Shown here: in pieces, positions 1-8,355 of the stretch
Layout of the letters: the number at the start of each line of letters is the position of its first letter
Numbering within the stretch: the stretch's first letter is position 1
DNA from: Allofournierella massiliensis
Lineage (GTDB): Bacteria; Bacillota; Clostridia; Oscillospirales; Ruminococcaceae
DNA: 64,000 nucleotides
Direction: 5' to 3'
Assembly (NCBI RefSeq): GCF_004345265.1
Contig: NZ_SLUM01000011.1
Span: 1 to 64,000, forward strand
The notes under the pieces: model-generated
Seen by the model: only the letters and a program-made list of their open reading frames with translations
What the model was told of the DNA's origin: nothing
The model's database searches: none
Program-made: the position numbers and the translations under genes

Positions 1-22
1 CATTGCAGTTTCAGACTACAAC

Positions 23-70
23 AAAAAATGAGATAGGCAACCCTTTCGGGGAAGTCTATCTCATTTTTTT
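23..70 (+). terminator. Hairpin terminator at window start
   Basis: Arms at 23-36 and 56-69 (core GAGATAG/CTATCTC extended by A and T runs) form a hairpin that ends in a T run. It is symmetrical enough to act on either strand. It probably ends a gene lying before the window. From here to about 245 the DNA is AT-rich and I see no gene. Confidence 0.6.
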
Positions 71-247
71 CATTTTAGGCTATTTTGCAACAGCCCCTTT
101 TTTGTACCCGCGCTTATTGCGGCGAAAAAGTTACAAATGATTTTGCAAAAACCGGGAGTTTTTGTCCAAACAGGGAGAAACTGTCGCGCAATTGCTGCAA
201 AAAGATGTGGCAATCCCGTGAAAAAATCATGAAAAAAGACAAAATTT

Positions 248-297
248 TTACAAAGACAAAAATACACTTGCACTTTTTTGGGATAAAGTGCTACAAT
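248..297 (+). promoter_or_regulatory. Promoter of oppA copy 1 with palindrome in the spacer
   Basis: The -35 box TTGCAC (268-273) and -10 box TACAAT (292-297) are 18 bp apart. The spacer holds a perfect 7-bp inverted repeat, GCACTTT (270-276) and AAAGTGC (285-291), that touches both boxes. A TTACAAA box (248-254) lies 13 bp upstream of the -35. The same three-part arrangement precedes the next two oppA copies. The transcript would have a leader of about 105 nt, with a GC hairpin around 349-375, before the Shine-Dalgarno AGGAGG at 396-401. Confidence 0.75.
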
Positions 298-410
298 GTT
301 ACCAAGCCAATCGCAGCGGACACAATTGTTCGCAGTGAAAAAACACTTCGCTCCGGCCCTTGCGGGGCAGAGCGGAAAAGGGTAAAACCAAATTCAGGAG
401 GAAAGCAACC

Positions 411-2084
411 ATGAAAAAGATGTTAGCTCTCGTGCTGGCTGCCGTGATGGCGTTCAGCATGGCTGCCTGCGGCGGCGGCTCCGGCTCCACTGCAACCAGC
501 GGCGCTACCAGCACCGATTCCACCGCGGCCAGCGGTTCTGCCACTGCCGCTACCGGCGTTACCGTTCAGGTAGGTCCCAACCCCGAGACTCTGGACCCCG
601 CGCTGAACAGCGCCATTGACGGCGCCAACATGCTGATCACCGCTTTCGAGGGCCTGCTGATTGTGGACGAGAACAACCAGGTTCAGCCCGGCCAGGCCGA
701 GAGCTATGAGGTCAGCGAGGATGGCCTGACCTGGACCTTCCACCTGCGTGAGGGCCTGAAGTGGTCTGACGGCACCGATCTGGATGCCAACGACTTCGTG
801 TATACTTACAAGCGCGTTGCGGATCCCAACACCGCTGCTCCCTATTCCGCCACTGCCGTGGGCATGATCGCCGGCTATGAAGAGGCCATGAACGGCAATC
901 CCGACGCTCTGCAGGTTGAAGCTCCCGATGCTCTGACCTTCGTGGTACACCTGAGCTACCCCTGCACCTACTTCGATAAGCTGGCTGCCTTCGCTACCCT
1001 GAGCCCCGTGCAGCAGGAGACCATCGAAGCCAATGGCGATTCCTGGGCCACCGCTCCCGAGACCTACGTCTCCAATGGCCCCTACTACATGACTGAGTGG
1101 ACCGTTGGTCAGCAGATCGTGTTCAGCAAGAACCCCTACTACAAGGGCGGCTGGGACACCAGCAAGATCGTTTCCGAGACCATCACCTTCCTGCTGATGG
1201 AAGACTCCACCGCTGCTTACACTGCCTATACTACCGGCCAGGCCCAGCTGATCAAGGACGTTCCCACTGAGGAAATCCCCAGCCTGACCAAAGCCGAGGA
1301 TGGCGGCGACTTCTATGTTGATCCCATCATGGGCACCTACTACCTGAGCATGAACGATCAGGTCGAGCCCTTCAACGATGTGAATGTACGTAAGGCTCTG
1401 AGCCTGGCCATCGACCGTGAGTATGTTGCCAACACCCTGATGCAGGGCACCTACTCCCCCGCTTACAAGCTGACCGGCCCTGGCATCACCGATGCTGACG
1501 GCAGCTCCTACATGGATAATTCCGATTACGATGTGATCCCCACCGATTACGAGGAAGCCAAGAAGCAGGCTCAGGAGGCTCTGGCTGAGGCCGGTTACCC
1601 GAACGGCGAAGGCTTCCCCACCATCACCTACTCCACCAACGATTCCGGCTACCACAAGGCCGTGGCTGAGTACCTGCAGCAGTGCTACAAGGATGTTCTG
1701 GGCATCAACCTGGAGGTTGAGGTTGTAGAATGGTCCTCCTTCACCCCGCAGCGTCGTGCTGGTGACTACCAGATGGCCCGTAACGGCTGGGTATTAGACT
1801 ACAACGATCCCTCCAGCATGCTGGAGCTGTTCATGACCGGCAACGGCAACAACGATGGTAAGTACTCCAACGCCGAATACGACGAGATGATGGAGAACAC
1901 CAAGATCGCCGATAAGGACGAGCGTTTTGCCAACCTGCACGCCGCTGAGAAGATCGCCATGGAAGATTACGCAATGATCCCCCTGGCCTTCTACAATGAC
2001 TTCTGGCTGCAGAGCTCTTCCCTGAAGGGCAGCTGGCACAGCCCCTACGGCTACTGGTACCTGCAGTACGCCTACGTTGAGTAA
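411..2084 (+). CDS. Oligopeptide ABC transporter substrate-binding lipoprotein, copy 1
   Basis: This 557-residue protein has a lipoprotein signal (charged MKK start, hydrophobic stretch, lipobox ending at Cys20). A short Ser/Thr/Ala/Gly linker follows, then a full SBP_bac_5 (OppA/DppA-type) periplasmic-binding fold that includes the family phrase LSYPCTYFDKLAAFATLSPVQ. It would capture oligopeptides on the outer face of the membrane for an ABC importer. The start was chosen because AGGAGG lies 9 bp ahead; an upstream in-frame ATG at 360 has no such site. It is the first of three tandem paralogues, each with its own promoter and terminator, and no permease or ATPase gene is adjacent. Unlike copies 2 and 3 it stops right after the domain (YLQYAYVE) and has no acidic Ser/Ala tail. 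The exact ligand cannot be read from sequence. Confidence 0.93.
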   Translation: MKKMLALVLAAVMAFSMAACGGGSGSTATSGATSTDSTAASGSATAATGVTVQVGPNPETLDPALNSAIDGANMLITAFEGLLIVDENNQVQPGQAESYEVSEDGLTWTFHLREGLKWSDGTDLDANDFVYTYKRVADPNTAAPYSATAVGMIAGYEEAMNGNPDALQVEAPDALTFVVHLSYPCTYFDKLAAFATLSPVQQETIEANGDSWATAPETYVSNGPYYMTEWTVGQQIVFSKNPYYKGGWDTSKIVSETITFLLMEDSTAAYTAYTTGQAQLIKDVPTEEIPSLTKAEDGGDFYVDPIMGTYYLSMNDQVEPFNDVNVRKALSLAIDREYVANTLMQGTYSPAYKLTGPGITDADGSSYMDNSDYDVIPTDYEEAKKQAQEALAEAGYPNGEGFPTITYSTNDSGYHKAVAEYLQQCYKDVLGINLEVEVVEWSSFTPQRRAGDYQMARNGWVLDYNDPSSMLELFMTGNGNNDGKYSNAEYDEMMENTKIADKDERFANLHAAEKIAMEDYAMIPLAFYNDFWLQSSSLKGSWHSPYGYWYLQYAYVE

Positions 2085-2141
2085 GGCTGTATGAGCTTCG
2101 GCTCTTCCAGAGAGCAAAGTTTCTCTGTTCAACACACAGAA

Positions 2142-2175
2142 GAAAAAGACCCCGGATGCTTCCGGGGTCTTTTTC
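2142..2175 (+). terminator. Terminator after oppA copy 1
   Basis: GAAAAAGACCCCGGA pairs with TCCGGGGTCTTTTTC around a short loop, followed by T-rich sequence. This separates copy 1 from copy 2, so the three paralogues are not one simple operon. Confidence 0.85.
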
Positions 2176-2295
2176 TGTTGTGAAGCAGGATTGTAGCCTT
2201 TGTCCATTTGGACAAAGGATTGTGAAAGGTGCATAAGTTAGAACATGTTCTGAAACATAGAAAATACAGGTTGACGAACAAAAGAAACAAAAAAG

Positions 2296-2345
2296 TTACA
2301 AACCGCACATACCCATTGCACTTTTTTGGGGTAAAGTGCTACAAT
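2296..2345 (+). promoter_or_regulatory. Promoter of oppA copy 2 with palindrome in the spacer
   Basis: TTACAAA (2296-2302), then 13 bp, then TTGCAC (2316-2321), 18 bp and TACAAT (2340-2345). The spacer again has perfect 7-bp arms (2318-2324 and 2333-2339). The remaining intergenic DNA to 2524 is a structured leader with arms near 2399-2408 and 2434-2441, plus a GAGAAACTTTGC stretch that recurs before copy 3. No further gene is seen in the 440-bp gap. Confidence 0.75.
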
Positions 2346-2524
2346 TCGAATAAACACCCAAGAAATTTGAATATTTATTCAAACATTCAATGGGGAAAGG
2401 CTGCTGCCCGCATCTGGAATCTGCGGGAAAAACAGCAGCCCGCAGCCGGAAAACGAGCTTACCGCGGAGCGCGTAACCGGCCGCAGGAGAAACTTTGCAA
2501 ACTGCTTGAGGAGGAATACCAATT

Positions 2525-4369
2525 ATGAAAAAAGCCTTGTCTCTGGTGCTGGCTGCCGTGATGGCATTCAGCCTGGTGGCTTGCGGCGGCAGCAGCTCTT
2601 CCACTGCCAGCGCCGGCAACGCCGGCTCCGCTTCCGGAAGCGCCACCGCCAGCAATGTGACCGTACAGATCGGCCCCAACCCCGAATCCATCGACCCGGC
2701 GCTGAACAGCACCATCGATGGCGGCAATATGCTGATCACTGCCTTTGAGGGCCTGCTGATCGTGGACGAGAACAATCAGGTTCAGCCCGGTCAGGCCGAG
2801 AGCTGGGAGGTCAGTGAGGACGGTCTGACCTGGACCTTCCACCTGCGCGAGGGCCTGAAGTGGTCCGACGGCACGGATCTGGACGCCACCGATTTTGTGT
2901 ATACTTATAAGCGCGTTGCCGATTCCGACACCGCTGCTCCCTACTCGCAGACCGCCGTGGGCATGATCGCCGGTTACGACGAAGCCATGGCCGGCAATCC
3001 GGATGCTCTGCAGGTGGAAGCGCCTGATGCCAACACCTTCATCGTGCACCTGAGCTACCCCTGCACCTACTTCGACAAGCTGGCTGCCTTCGCTACCCTG
3101 AGCCCCGTGCAGCAGGAGACCATTGAGGCCAACGGCGACGCCTGGGCCACCTCTCCCGAGACCTACATCTCCAACGGCCCCTACTACATGACCGAGTGGA
3201 CTGTGGGCCAGCAGATCGTGTTCAGCAAGAACCCCTACTACAAGGGCGGCTGGGACAGCGATAAGATCGTGACCGATACCATCACCTTCCTGCTGATGGA
3301 GGACTCCACCGCTGCCTACACCGCTTACACCACCGGTCAGGCCCAGCTGATCAAGGATGTTCCCACCGAGGAAATCCCCAGCCTGACCAAGGCCGAGGAT
3401 GGCGGTGAGTTCTATGTGGATCCGGTTATGGGCACCTACTATCTGACCATGAACGATTCCATCGAGCCCTTCAACGATGTGAATGTGCGTAAGGCTCTGA
3501 GCCTGGCCATCGATCGTGACTACATTGCCAATACCCTGATGCAGGGTACCTACTCCCCCGCTTACAAGCTGACCGGCCCCGGCATCACCGATGCGGACGG
3601 CAGCGCCTACATGGACAAGTCCAGCGGCGAGTGGATTCCTGAGGATTACGAGACCGCCAAGGCCATGGCTCAGCAGGCTCTGGCTGATGCCGGCTACCCG
3701 AACGGTGAGGGCTTCCCAACCATCACCTATTCCACCAACGATGCAGGTTACCACAAGGCTGTGGCCGAGTATCTGCAGCAGTGCTACAAGGAAGTTCTGG
3801 GCATCAACCTGGAGATCGAGATTGTGGAATGGTCCTCCTTCACCCCGATGCGCCGTGCCGGTGACTACGAGATGGCCCGTAACGGCTGGTCCTTCGACTA
3901 CAACGATCCTTCCAGCATGCTGGAGCTGTTCATGACCGGCAATGCCAACAACGACGGTCAGTACTCCAACCCCGAGTTCGATGCGATGATGGAAAACACC
4001 AAGATCGCCGACAAGGAGCAGCGTTTTGCCAACCTGCACGCTGCTGAGGAGATTGTCATGGCGGATTACTCCATGATCCCCGTGGCCTACTACAACGACT
4101 TCTGGCTGCAGAGCCCGGATCTGCAGGGCACCTGGCACAGCCCCTACGGCTACTGGTACCTGCAGTACGCTTACATCGGCGAGCCCGCTGAGGACACCAC
4201 TGCCGAGAGTGAGAGTGTAGCCGACAGCACCGCTGCTGAGAGCGTCGCTTCCGAGGCCGCTTCTTCTGAGGCTGCCGAGAGCGCCGTGAGCGAGACTGCC
4301 GAGAGCGCTGCTTCCACGGAAGCTGCTGCCAGCGAGGGTGCCGAAAGCGCCTCCGCCAGCGCCGCCTGA
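2525..4369 (+). CDS. Oligopeptide ABC transporter substrate-binding lipoprotein, copy 2
   Basis: This 614-residue lipoprotein (lipobox Cys20) is a close paralogue of copy 1 over the whole SBP_bac_5 domain. The two share long identical stretches around the ligand cleft, such as the NGPYYMTEWTVGQQIVFSKNPYY region. After the domain (YLQYAYIGEP) it continues for roughly 60 residues of almost only Ser, Ala, Glu and Thr, with repeated AES/SEAAE units. Such a strongly acidic, low-complexity tail is not part of the family. A GAGGAGG site stands 7 bp before the ATG. It should bind peptides at the cell surface; the tail could be a wall-spanning or interaction segment, which is inference. No transporter genes are adjacent. 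Confidence 0.93.
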   Translation: MKKALSLVLAAVMAFSLVACGGSSSSTASAGNAGSASGSATASNVTVQIGPNPESIDPALNSTIDGGNMLITAFEGLLIVDENNQVQPGQAESWEVSEDGLTWTFHLREGLKWSDGTDLDATDFVYTYKRVADSDTAAPYSQTAVGMIAGYDEAMAGNPDALQVEAPDANTFIVHLSYPCTYFDKLAAFATLSPVQQETIEANGDAWATSPETYISNGPYYMTEWTVGQQIVFSKNPYYKGGWDSDKIVTDTITFLLMEDSTAAYTAYTTGQAQLIKDVPTEEIPSLTKAEDGGEFYVDPVMGTYYLTMNDSIEPFNDVNVRKALSLAIDRDYIANTLMQGTYSPAYKLTGPGITDADGSAYMDKSSGEWIPEDYETAKAMAQQALADAGYPNGEGFPTITYSTNDAGYHKAVAEYLQQCYKEVLGINLEIEIVEWSSFTPMRRAGDYEMARNGWSFDYNDPSSMLELFMTGNANNDGQYSNPEFDAMMENTKIADKEQRFANLHAAEEIVMADYSMIPVAYYNDFWLQSPDLQGTWHSPYGYWYLQYAYIGEPAEDTTAESESVADSTAAESVASEAASSEAAESAVSETAESAASTEAAASEGAESASASAA

Positions 4370-4391
4370 TTGGGCACGGAATACAAACACC

Positions 4392-4424
4392 AAAAAGAGC
4401 CCCGCAAACGCGGGGCTCTTTTTT
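4392..4424 (+). terminator. Terminator after oppA copy 2
   Basis: GAGCCCCGC (4397-4405) and GCGGGGCTC (4410-4418) pair around AAAC and are followed by six Ts. Confidence 0.9.
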
Positions 4425-4559
4425 CATACCAGCTGGCCTGTTGGCAAAAATCAGCACTCCTCTTGTTCAAACAAACAACGAGTTGTGAAAACTATATAAA
4501 AGAGGTGTGAAAAAAGAATCTTTCGGTGGAGAACTTTTCCAGAAAAGAAAACAAATTTT

Positions 4560-4609
4560 TTACAATTTTACAAGAGTCATTGAGCTTTTTTGGGGTAAAG
4601 TGCTACAAT
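4560..4609 (+). promoter_or_regulatory. Promoter of oppA copy 3, partly decayed palindrome
   Basis: TTACAAT (4560-4566), 13 bp, TTGAGC (4580-4585), 18 bp, TACAAT (4604-4609). The spacing matches copies 1 and 2 exactly, but the left arm reads GAGCTTT against AAAGTGC on the right, so two of seven pairs are lost. If the palindrome is an operator, this copy should respond more weakly. The rest of the 418-bp gap to 4787 is leader sequence without a recognisable gene. Confidence 0.7.
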
Positions 4610-4787
4610 GCGTTCAAGACACCCGCTGCGCGCCGTGTATTTTATGAACAGACAAACAGCGGGGCCGGGGTTTGTATCTGGAACCTGCAAACCCGAAAAA
4701 CGGCATGTGTGTTTGCCGGTTCTGCCTCTTCCGGGGTTGAATCGGCGCAGAGAAACTTTGCTTATCTGTAAGAGGAGGAACCGCAAC

Positions 4788-6620
4788 ATGAAAAAAGTGT
4801 TAGCACTGGTGCTGGCCGCTGCCATGGCGTTCAGCATGGTCGCTTGCGGCGGCAACAAGACTGCCACCAGCGGCTCTGCCGAGGGCACTGCCACCGGCAG
4901 CAGCAATGTGACTGTTCAGCTGGGCCCCAACCCTGAGACCCTGGATCCCGCGCTGAACAGCGCCATCGACGGCGGCAACATGATCCTGACCGCTTTCGAG
5001 GGCCTGCTGATTCTGGACGAGAACAACGAGATCCAGCCCGGCCAGGCTGAGAGCTACGAAGTGAGCGAGGACGGCCTGACCTGGACCTTCCACCTGCGTG
5101 AGGGCCTGAAGTGGTCCGACGGCACCGACCTGGATGCCAACGATTTCGTTTACACCTATAAGCGTGTGGCCGATCCCGCCACTGCCGCTCCCTACTCCGC
5201 CACTGTGGTGGGCATGGTTGCCGGCTACGACGAGGCCATGGCCGGTAATCCGGACGCTCTGCAGGTGTCTGCTCCCGATGCCAACACCTTCGTGGTGACT
5301 CTGGCTCATCCCTGCACCTACTTCGACAAGCTGGCTGCTTTTGCCACCCTGAGCCCCGTGCAGCAGGAGACCATCGAGGCCAACGGCGATTCCTGGGCCA
5401 CCTCTCCCGAGACCTATGTCTCCAACGGCCCCTACTACATGACTGAGTGGACCGTGGGCCAGCAGATCGTGTTCACCAAGAACCCCTACTACAACGGCGG
5501 CTGGGATACCAGCAAGATCGTTACCGACACCATCACCTTCCTGCTGATGGAGGACTCCACCGCGGCTTACACCGCGTTCCAGACCGGCCAGGCCTCTCTG
5601 GTGCGTGACGTTCCCACCGAGGAGATCCCCAGCCTGACCGGCACCCCCGAGTTCCATGTGGATCCCATCATGGGCACCTCCTACATGAGCATGAACCTGC
5701 AGAACGAGCTGTTCCAGGACGTGAACGTGCGTAAGGCCCTGAGCCTGGCTCTGGACCGCGATTACATCGCCAACACCGTGCAGCAGGGCACCTACCTGCC
5801 TGCTTACGAGCTGACCGGCCCCGGCATCACCGATGCGGACGGCACCACCCCCTACATGGACAACTCCAACAAGGAGTGGATCCCCACCGATTACGAGGAG
5901 TCCAAGAAGCAGGCTCAGCAGGCTCTGGCTGACGCCGGCTACCCCAATGGCGAGGGCTTCCCCACCATCACCTACACCACCAACGATTCCGGCTACAACA
6001 AGGCTGTTGCTGAGTACATGCAGCAGTGCTACAAGGAAGTTCTGGGCATCAACCTGGAGATCGAGATCGTGGAATGGTCTTCCTTCACCCCGCTGCGCCG
6101 CTCCGGTGACTACGAGATGGCCCGCAACGGCTGGGTATTCGACTACAACGATCCCTCCAACATCCTGGAGCTGTTCATGACCGAGAACGGCAACAACGAC
6201 GGTAAGTACTCCAACCCCGAGTTCGACGAGCTGATGAACAACACCAACATCGCCGACGTGGAGCAGCGCTTTGCCAACCTGCACGCTGCTGAGGAGATGC
6301 TGATGGGCGACTACGCCATGATCCCCATCGCTCACAACAGCGACTTCTGGCTGCAGAGCACCGATCTGCAGGGCACCTGGCACAGCCCCTACGGCTACTG
6401 GTACCTGCAGTACGCCTACATCGGCGAGCCCACTGAGGACACCACTGCCGAGAGCGAGAGCGTAGCCGACAGCACCGCCGCCGAGAGCACCGCTTCCGAG
6501 ACCGCTTCTTCTGAGGCTGCCGAGAGCGCTGTGAGCGAGGCTGCTGAGAGCGCCACCTCCGAGGCTGCTTCCTCCGAAGCTGCCGAGAGCGCTTCCGCCA
6601 GCACCTCTGCTGCCGCCTGA
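4788..6620 (+). CDS. Oligopeptide ABC transporter substrate-binding lipoprotein, copy 3
   Basis: This 610-residue third tandem paralogue has a lipobox at Cys20 and a complete SBP_bac_5 domain. It is more diverged than copies 1 and 2 in the middle: a shorter segment after the PTEEIPSLT motif, and SMNLQNELFQDV in place of the Asn-Asp-Ser segment. That suggests a different ligand preference. It ends in the same kind of acidic Ser/Ala/Glu tail as copy 2 (about 60 residues from YLQYAYIGEP). The start was placed at the ATG behind GAGGAGG (4773-4779) and the typical MKKVLALVL signal; the open frame extends further upstream but only through leader DNA. The three genes probably serve a permease encoded elsewhere, possibly the opp operon near 27.7-33.6 kb. 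Confidence 0.93.
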   Translation: MKKVLALVLAAAMAFSMVACGGNKTATSGSAEGTATGSSNVTVQLGPNPETLDPALNSAIDGGNMILTAFEGLLILDENNEIQPGQAESYEVSEDGLTWTFHLREGLKWSDGTDLDANDFVYTYKRVADPATAAPYSATVVGMVAGYDEAMAGNPDALQVSAPDANTFVVTLAHPCTYFDKLAAFATLSPVQQETIEANGDSWATSPETYVSNGPYYMTEWTVGQQIVFTKNPYYNGGWDTSKIVTDTITFLLMEDSTAAYTAFQTGQASLVRDVPTEEIPSLTGTPEFHVDPIMGTSYMSMNLQNELFQDVNVRKALSLALDRDYIANTVQQGTYLPAYELTGPGITDADGTTPYMDNSNKEWIPTDYEESKKQAQQALADAGYPNGEGFPTITYTTNDSGYNKAVAEYMQQCYKEVLGINLEIEIVEWSSFTPLRRSGDYEMARNGWVFDYNDPSNILELFMTENGNNDGKYSNPEFDELMNNTNIADVEQRFANLHAAEEMLMGDYAMIPIAHNSDFWLQSTDLQGTWHSPYGYWYLQYAYIGEPTEDTTAESESVADSTAAESTASETASSEAAESAVSEAAESATSEAASSEAAESASASTSAAA

Positions 6621-6640
6621 TTTGGCATCAAAACAAATCA

Positions 6641-6675
6641 AAGGACCTGCCCAAACGGGCAGGTCCTTTTTTGTC
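6641..6675 (+). terminator. Terminator between convergent oppA copy 3 and the anti-sigma gene
   Basis: AAGGACCTGCCC (6641-6652) and GGGCAGGTCCTT (6657-6668) close on AAAC and are followed by a T run on the plus strand. Confidence 0.9.
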
Positions 6676-6686
6676 TGTTCAGGGAA

Positions 6687-7739
6687 TCATGAAGTGGTTA
6701 CCGGGATGACTGATTCCCCGATGGTGATGCTTTCGATGGTATCCAGCGGAAGGATTCGGTCAAATACGCCGCTGATCTCGCAGCGGGTGCTTTCCCCTTC
6801 CGGTCGAATACCGCCGCCAAAGCCGGTCAGATCGATTTGGCTGCCGTCGGTGAGGGTAAGATAGACCGGCTGCGGGGTAAGGGCGCTGTCCGGTGTGCCG
6901 GAGCTTTCGTTTTCGCGCTGCTGCAGCGGTGTGTTTACCGTGTAGTCGATTCGCAGAGACAGCGGCGAGATGGACACGCTGTTCAGCACGGCGGTTTCTC
7001 CGTTTACGGTGAAGCTCTGCCCGCCGGCCAGCTCCAGTGAACTGTCCTCAAAGGCAAAGTCGAACCGCAGCTCCCAGGTGCCCCGGGCCAGAAGTGCCGC
7101 ATCCTCGCCGATTCCCTGCTTCAGGTCGGTCAGGCGCACGGTGGCGGTGCCCGGCTTCAGCGGGGCATCTGCGGTGAGCAGCTGCACGAACTGGACGGCA
7201 TTGTCGGTGGGGTTCTCGTCAAAGAACCAGGCAGTTCCGTGTGTGCCGCCCAGGTGGCCCACGTCGGTGTCCCAATCGCCGAAGCGAAGCGCCAGCGCTC
7301 CATCCCGGTTGGGGTCCGGGTCCGCAGTGATGGGCGCACCGTCCTCCCGATAGAGGGAATAAACGATGGCGTAGCTGTAAGTGTCGCCGATGATGGCGTC
7401 GGCCTGGACGGTTACCCCGCCCACGGTGGTGCGGGCGTCCAGCGGGTGGCCGATCCGGTCGATGATTTCGGTCTGGGCGGGTGCGGTGCCGAACACCGCG
7501 CCAAAGGCCTGTGCCGCGGGTTTCAGTGCGCCGCTGGCAGCCGCACCCAGACAAAGGGCCCCGGCAAGAGCCGCCGCCGCACCCAGGGCGCAGACCCGGC
7601 GCAGTGGGATGGCCCGCCCTTTGGAGGGCTGGGAGGGCTGGGCCGATTGAGCGGATTGGGTCATCAGGCGATCAATCATTTCCTGTTTCTGCTGTGGGGA
7701 AAACCGCAGCTCGTTCATGGCGTCCTTATAGGTTTTCAT
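6687..7739 (-). CDS. DUF4179-type membrane protein, probable anti-sigma factor
   Basis: This 350-residue protein has a short cytoplasmic N-terminus (about 50 residues, MKTYKDAMNELRFSPQQKQE) and one hydrophobic segment at about residues 50-72. A long extracytoplasmic part follows, as in the DUF4179 family often encoded beside ECF-type sigma factors. Its start codon overlaps the stop codon of the sigma factor gene by four bases (ATGA at 7736-7739), so the two are translationally coupled. The expected role is to hold the sigma factor at the membrane and release it on an envelope signal. The role comes from gene order and architecture; the signal is unknown. Confidence 0.75.
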   Translation of the reverse strand: MKTYKDAMNELRFSPQQKQEMIDRLMTQSAQSAQPSQPSKGRAIPLRRVCALGAAAALAGALCLGAAASGALKPAAQAFGAVFGTAPAQTEIIDRIGHPLDARTTVGGVTVQADAIIGDTYSYAIVYSLYREDGAPITADPDPNRDGALALRFGDWDTDVGHLGGTHGTAWFFDENPTDNAVQFVQLLTADAPLKPGTATVRLTDLKQGIGEDAALLARGTWELRFDFAFEDSSLELAGGQSFTVNGETAVLNSVSISPLSLRIDYTVNTPLQQRENESSGTPDSALTPQPVYLTLTDGSQIDLTGFGGGIRPEGESTRCEISGVFDRILPLDTIESITIGESVIPVTTS

Positions 7740-8212
7740 GCCAGTTCCTCCTGTTCCAGCAGGGTGCGCAGCCGCGCCCGGCCCCGGTTCAGCCGGGTGG
7801 AGATGGTGGCCGGGTTTTCTCCCAGCAGCCGGGCGATTTCCTTTGCGGCGTAACCCTCATAATAGTACAGATAGATTACCGCCCGGTACTTGGGCGGCAG
7901 CAGCTGCACGGCGGCCAGCAGGCTTCCCTCCTCCGTCGGTGGGGCGGGTACCGGTGCGGCCTCATCCATGGCCACGGTGGTGCGTCGCCAGTGGCTCTTC
8001 AAAAGATCTTTGCAGGCGTTGGCGGTGGCGCGGATGATCCATGCTTTTTCGTGTTCCGGGCTTTCAAAGCTCCGGGGGCTGGTGAGCAGCTTGAGAAAAA
8101 CGGTCTGGCAGATGTCCTGTGCGTCGGCGGTGCTTTTCAGGTAGGTATAGCTCAGCCGGAGGATCAGGTCGGAATAGGTATTTACCAGCCGCTCTGCCTG
8201 GCGGCGGTCCAT
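7736..8212 (-). CDS. RNA polymerase sigma factor, sigma-70/ECF family
   Basis: This protein has about 158 residues. Region 2 is visible as LILRLSYTYLKSTADAQDIC with QTVFLKLL. Region 4 is the helix-turn-helix LPPKYRAVIYLYYYEGYAAKEIARLL followed by a recognition helix (TISTRLNRGRARL). The length fits ECF factors. The start is uncertain: MDRRQAERL at 8212 aligns with the usual family start, but in-frame GTG codons at 8233 and 8266 are possible and none has an ideal Shine-Dalgarno. It is the first gene of a two-gene unit with the DUF4179 protein and may activate its own promoter. Target genes are not visible here. Confidence 0.88.
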   Translation of the reverse strand: MDRRQAERLVNTYSDLILRLSYTYLKSTADAQDICQTVFLKLLTSPRSFESPEHEKAWIIRATANACKDLLKSHWRRTTVAMDEAAPVPAPPTEEGSLLAAVQLLPPKYRAVIYLYYYEGYAAKEIARLLGENPATISTRLNRGRARLRTLLEQEELA

Positions 8213-8302
8213 GGGAGGATTCGTATCGCTCACTTCCTTTGCTGTGGTGTGGAAAAGCGCTTTCACCGGGAATACGACTGAGAGGGCGCGGATCTTTCAG
8301 TA

Positions 8303-8339
8303 AAAATAAAAAAATGCCCACTGGATGTTCCAGTGGGCA
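8303..8339 (-). terminator. Terminator of the amidase gene
   Basis: TGCCCACTGGA (8315-8325) and TCCAGTGGGCA (8329-8339). On the minus strand the hairpin is followed by a long T/A-rich run, and it lies just after the amidase stop codon. Confidence 0.85.
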
Positions 8340-8355
8340 CAATTGTTTGAAGAAA

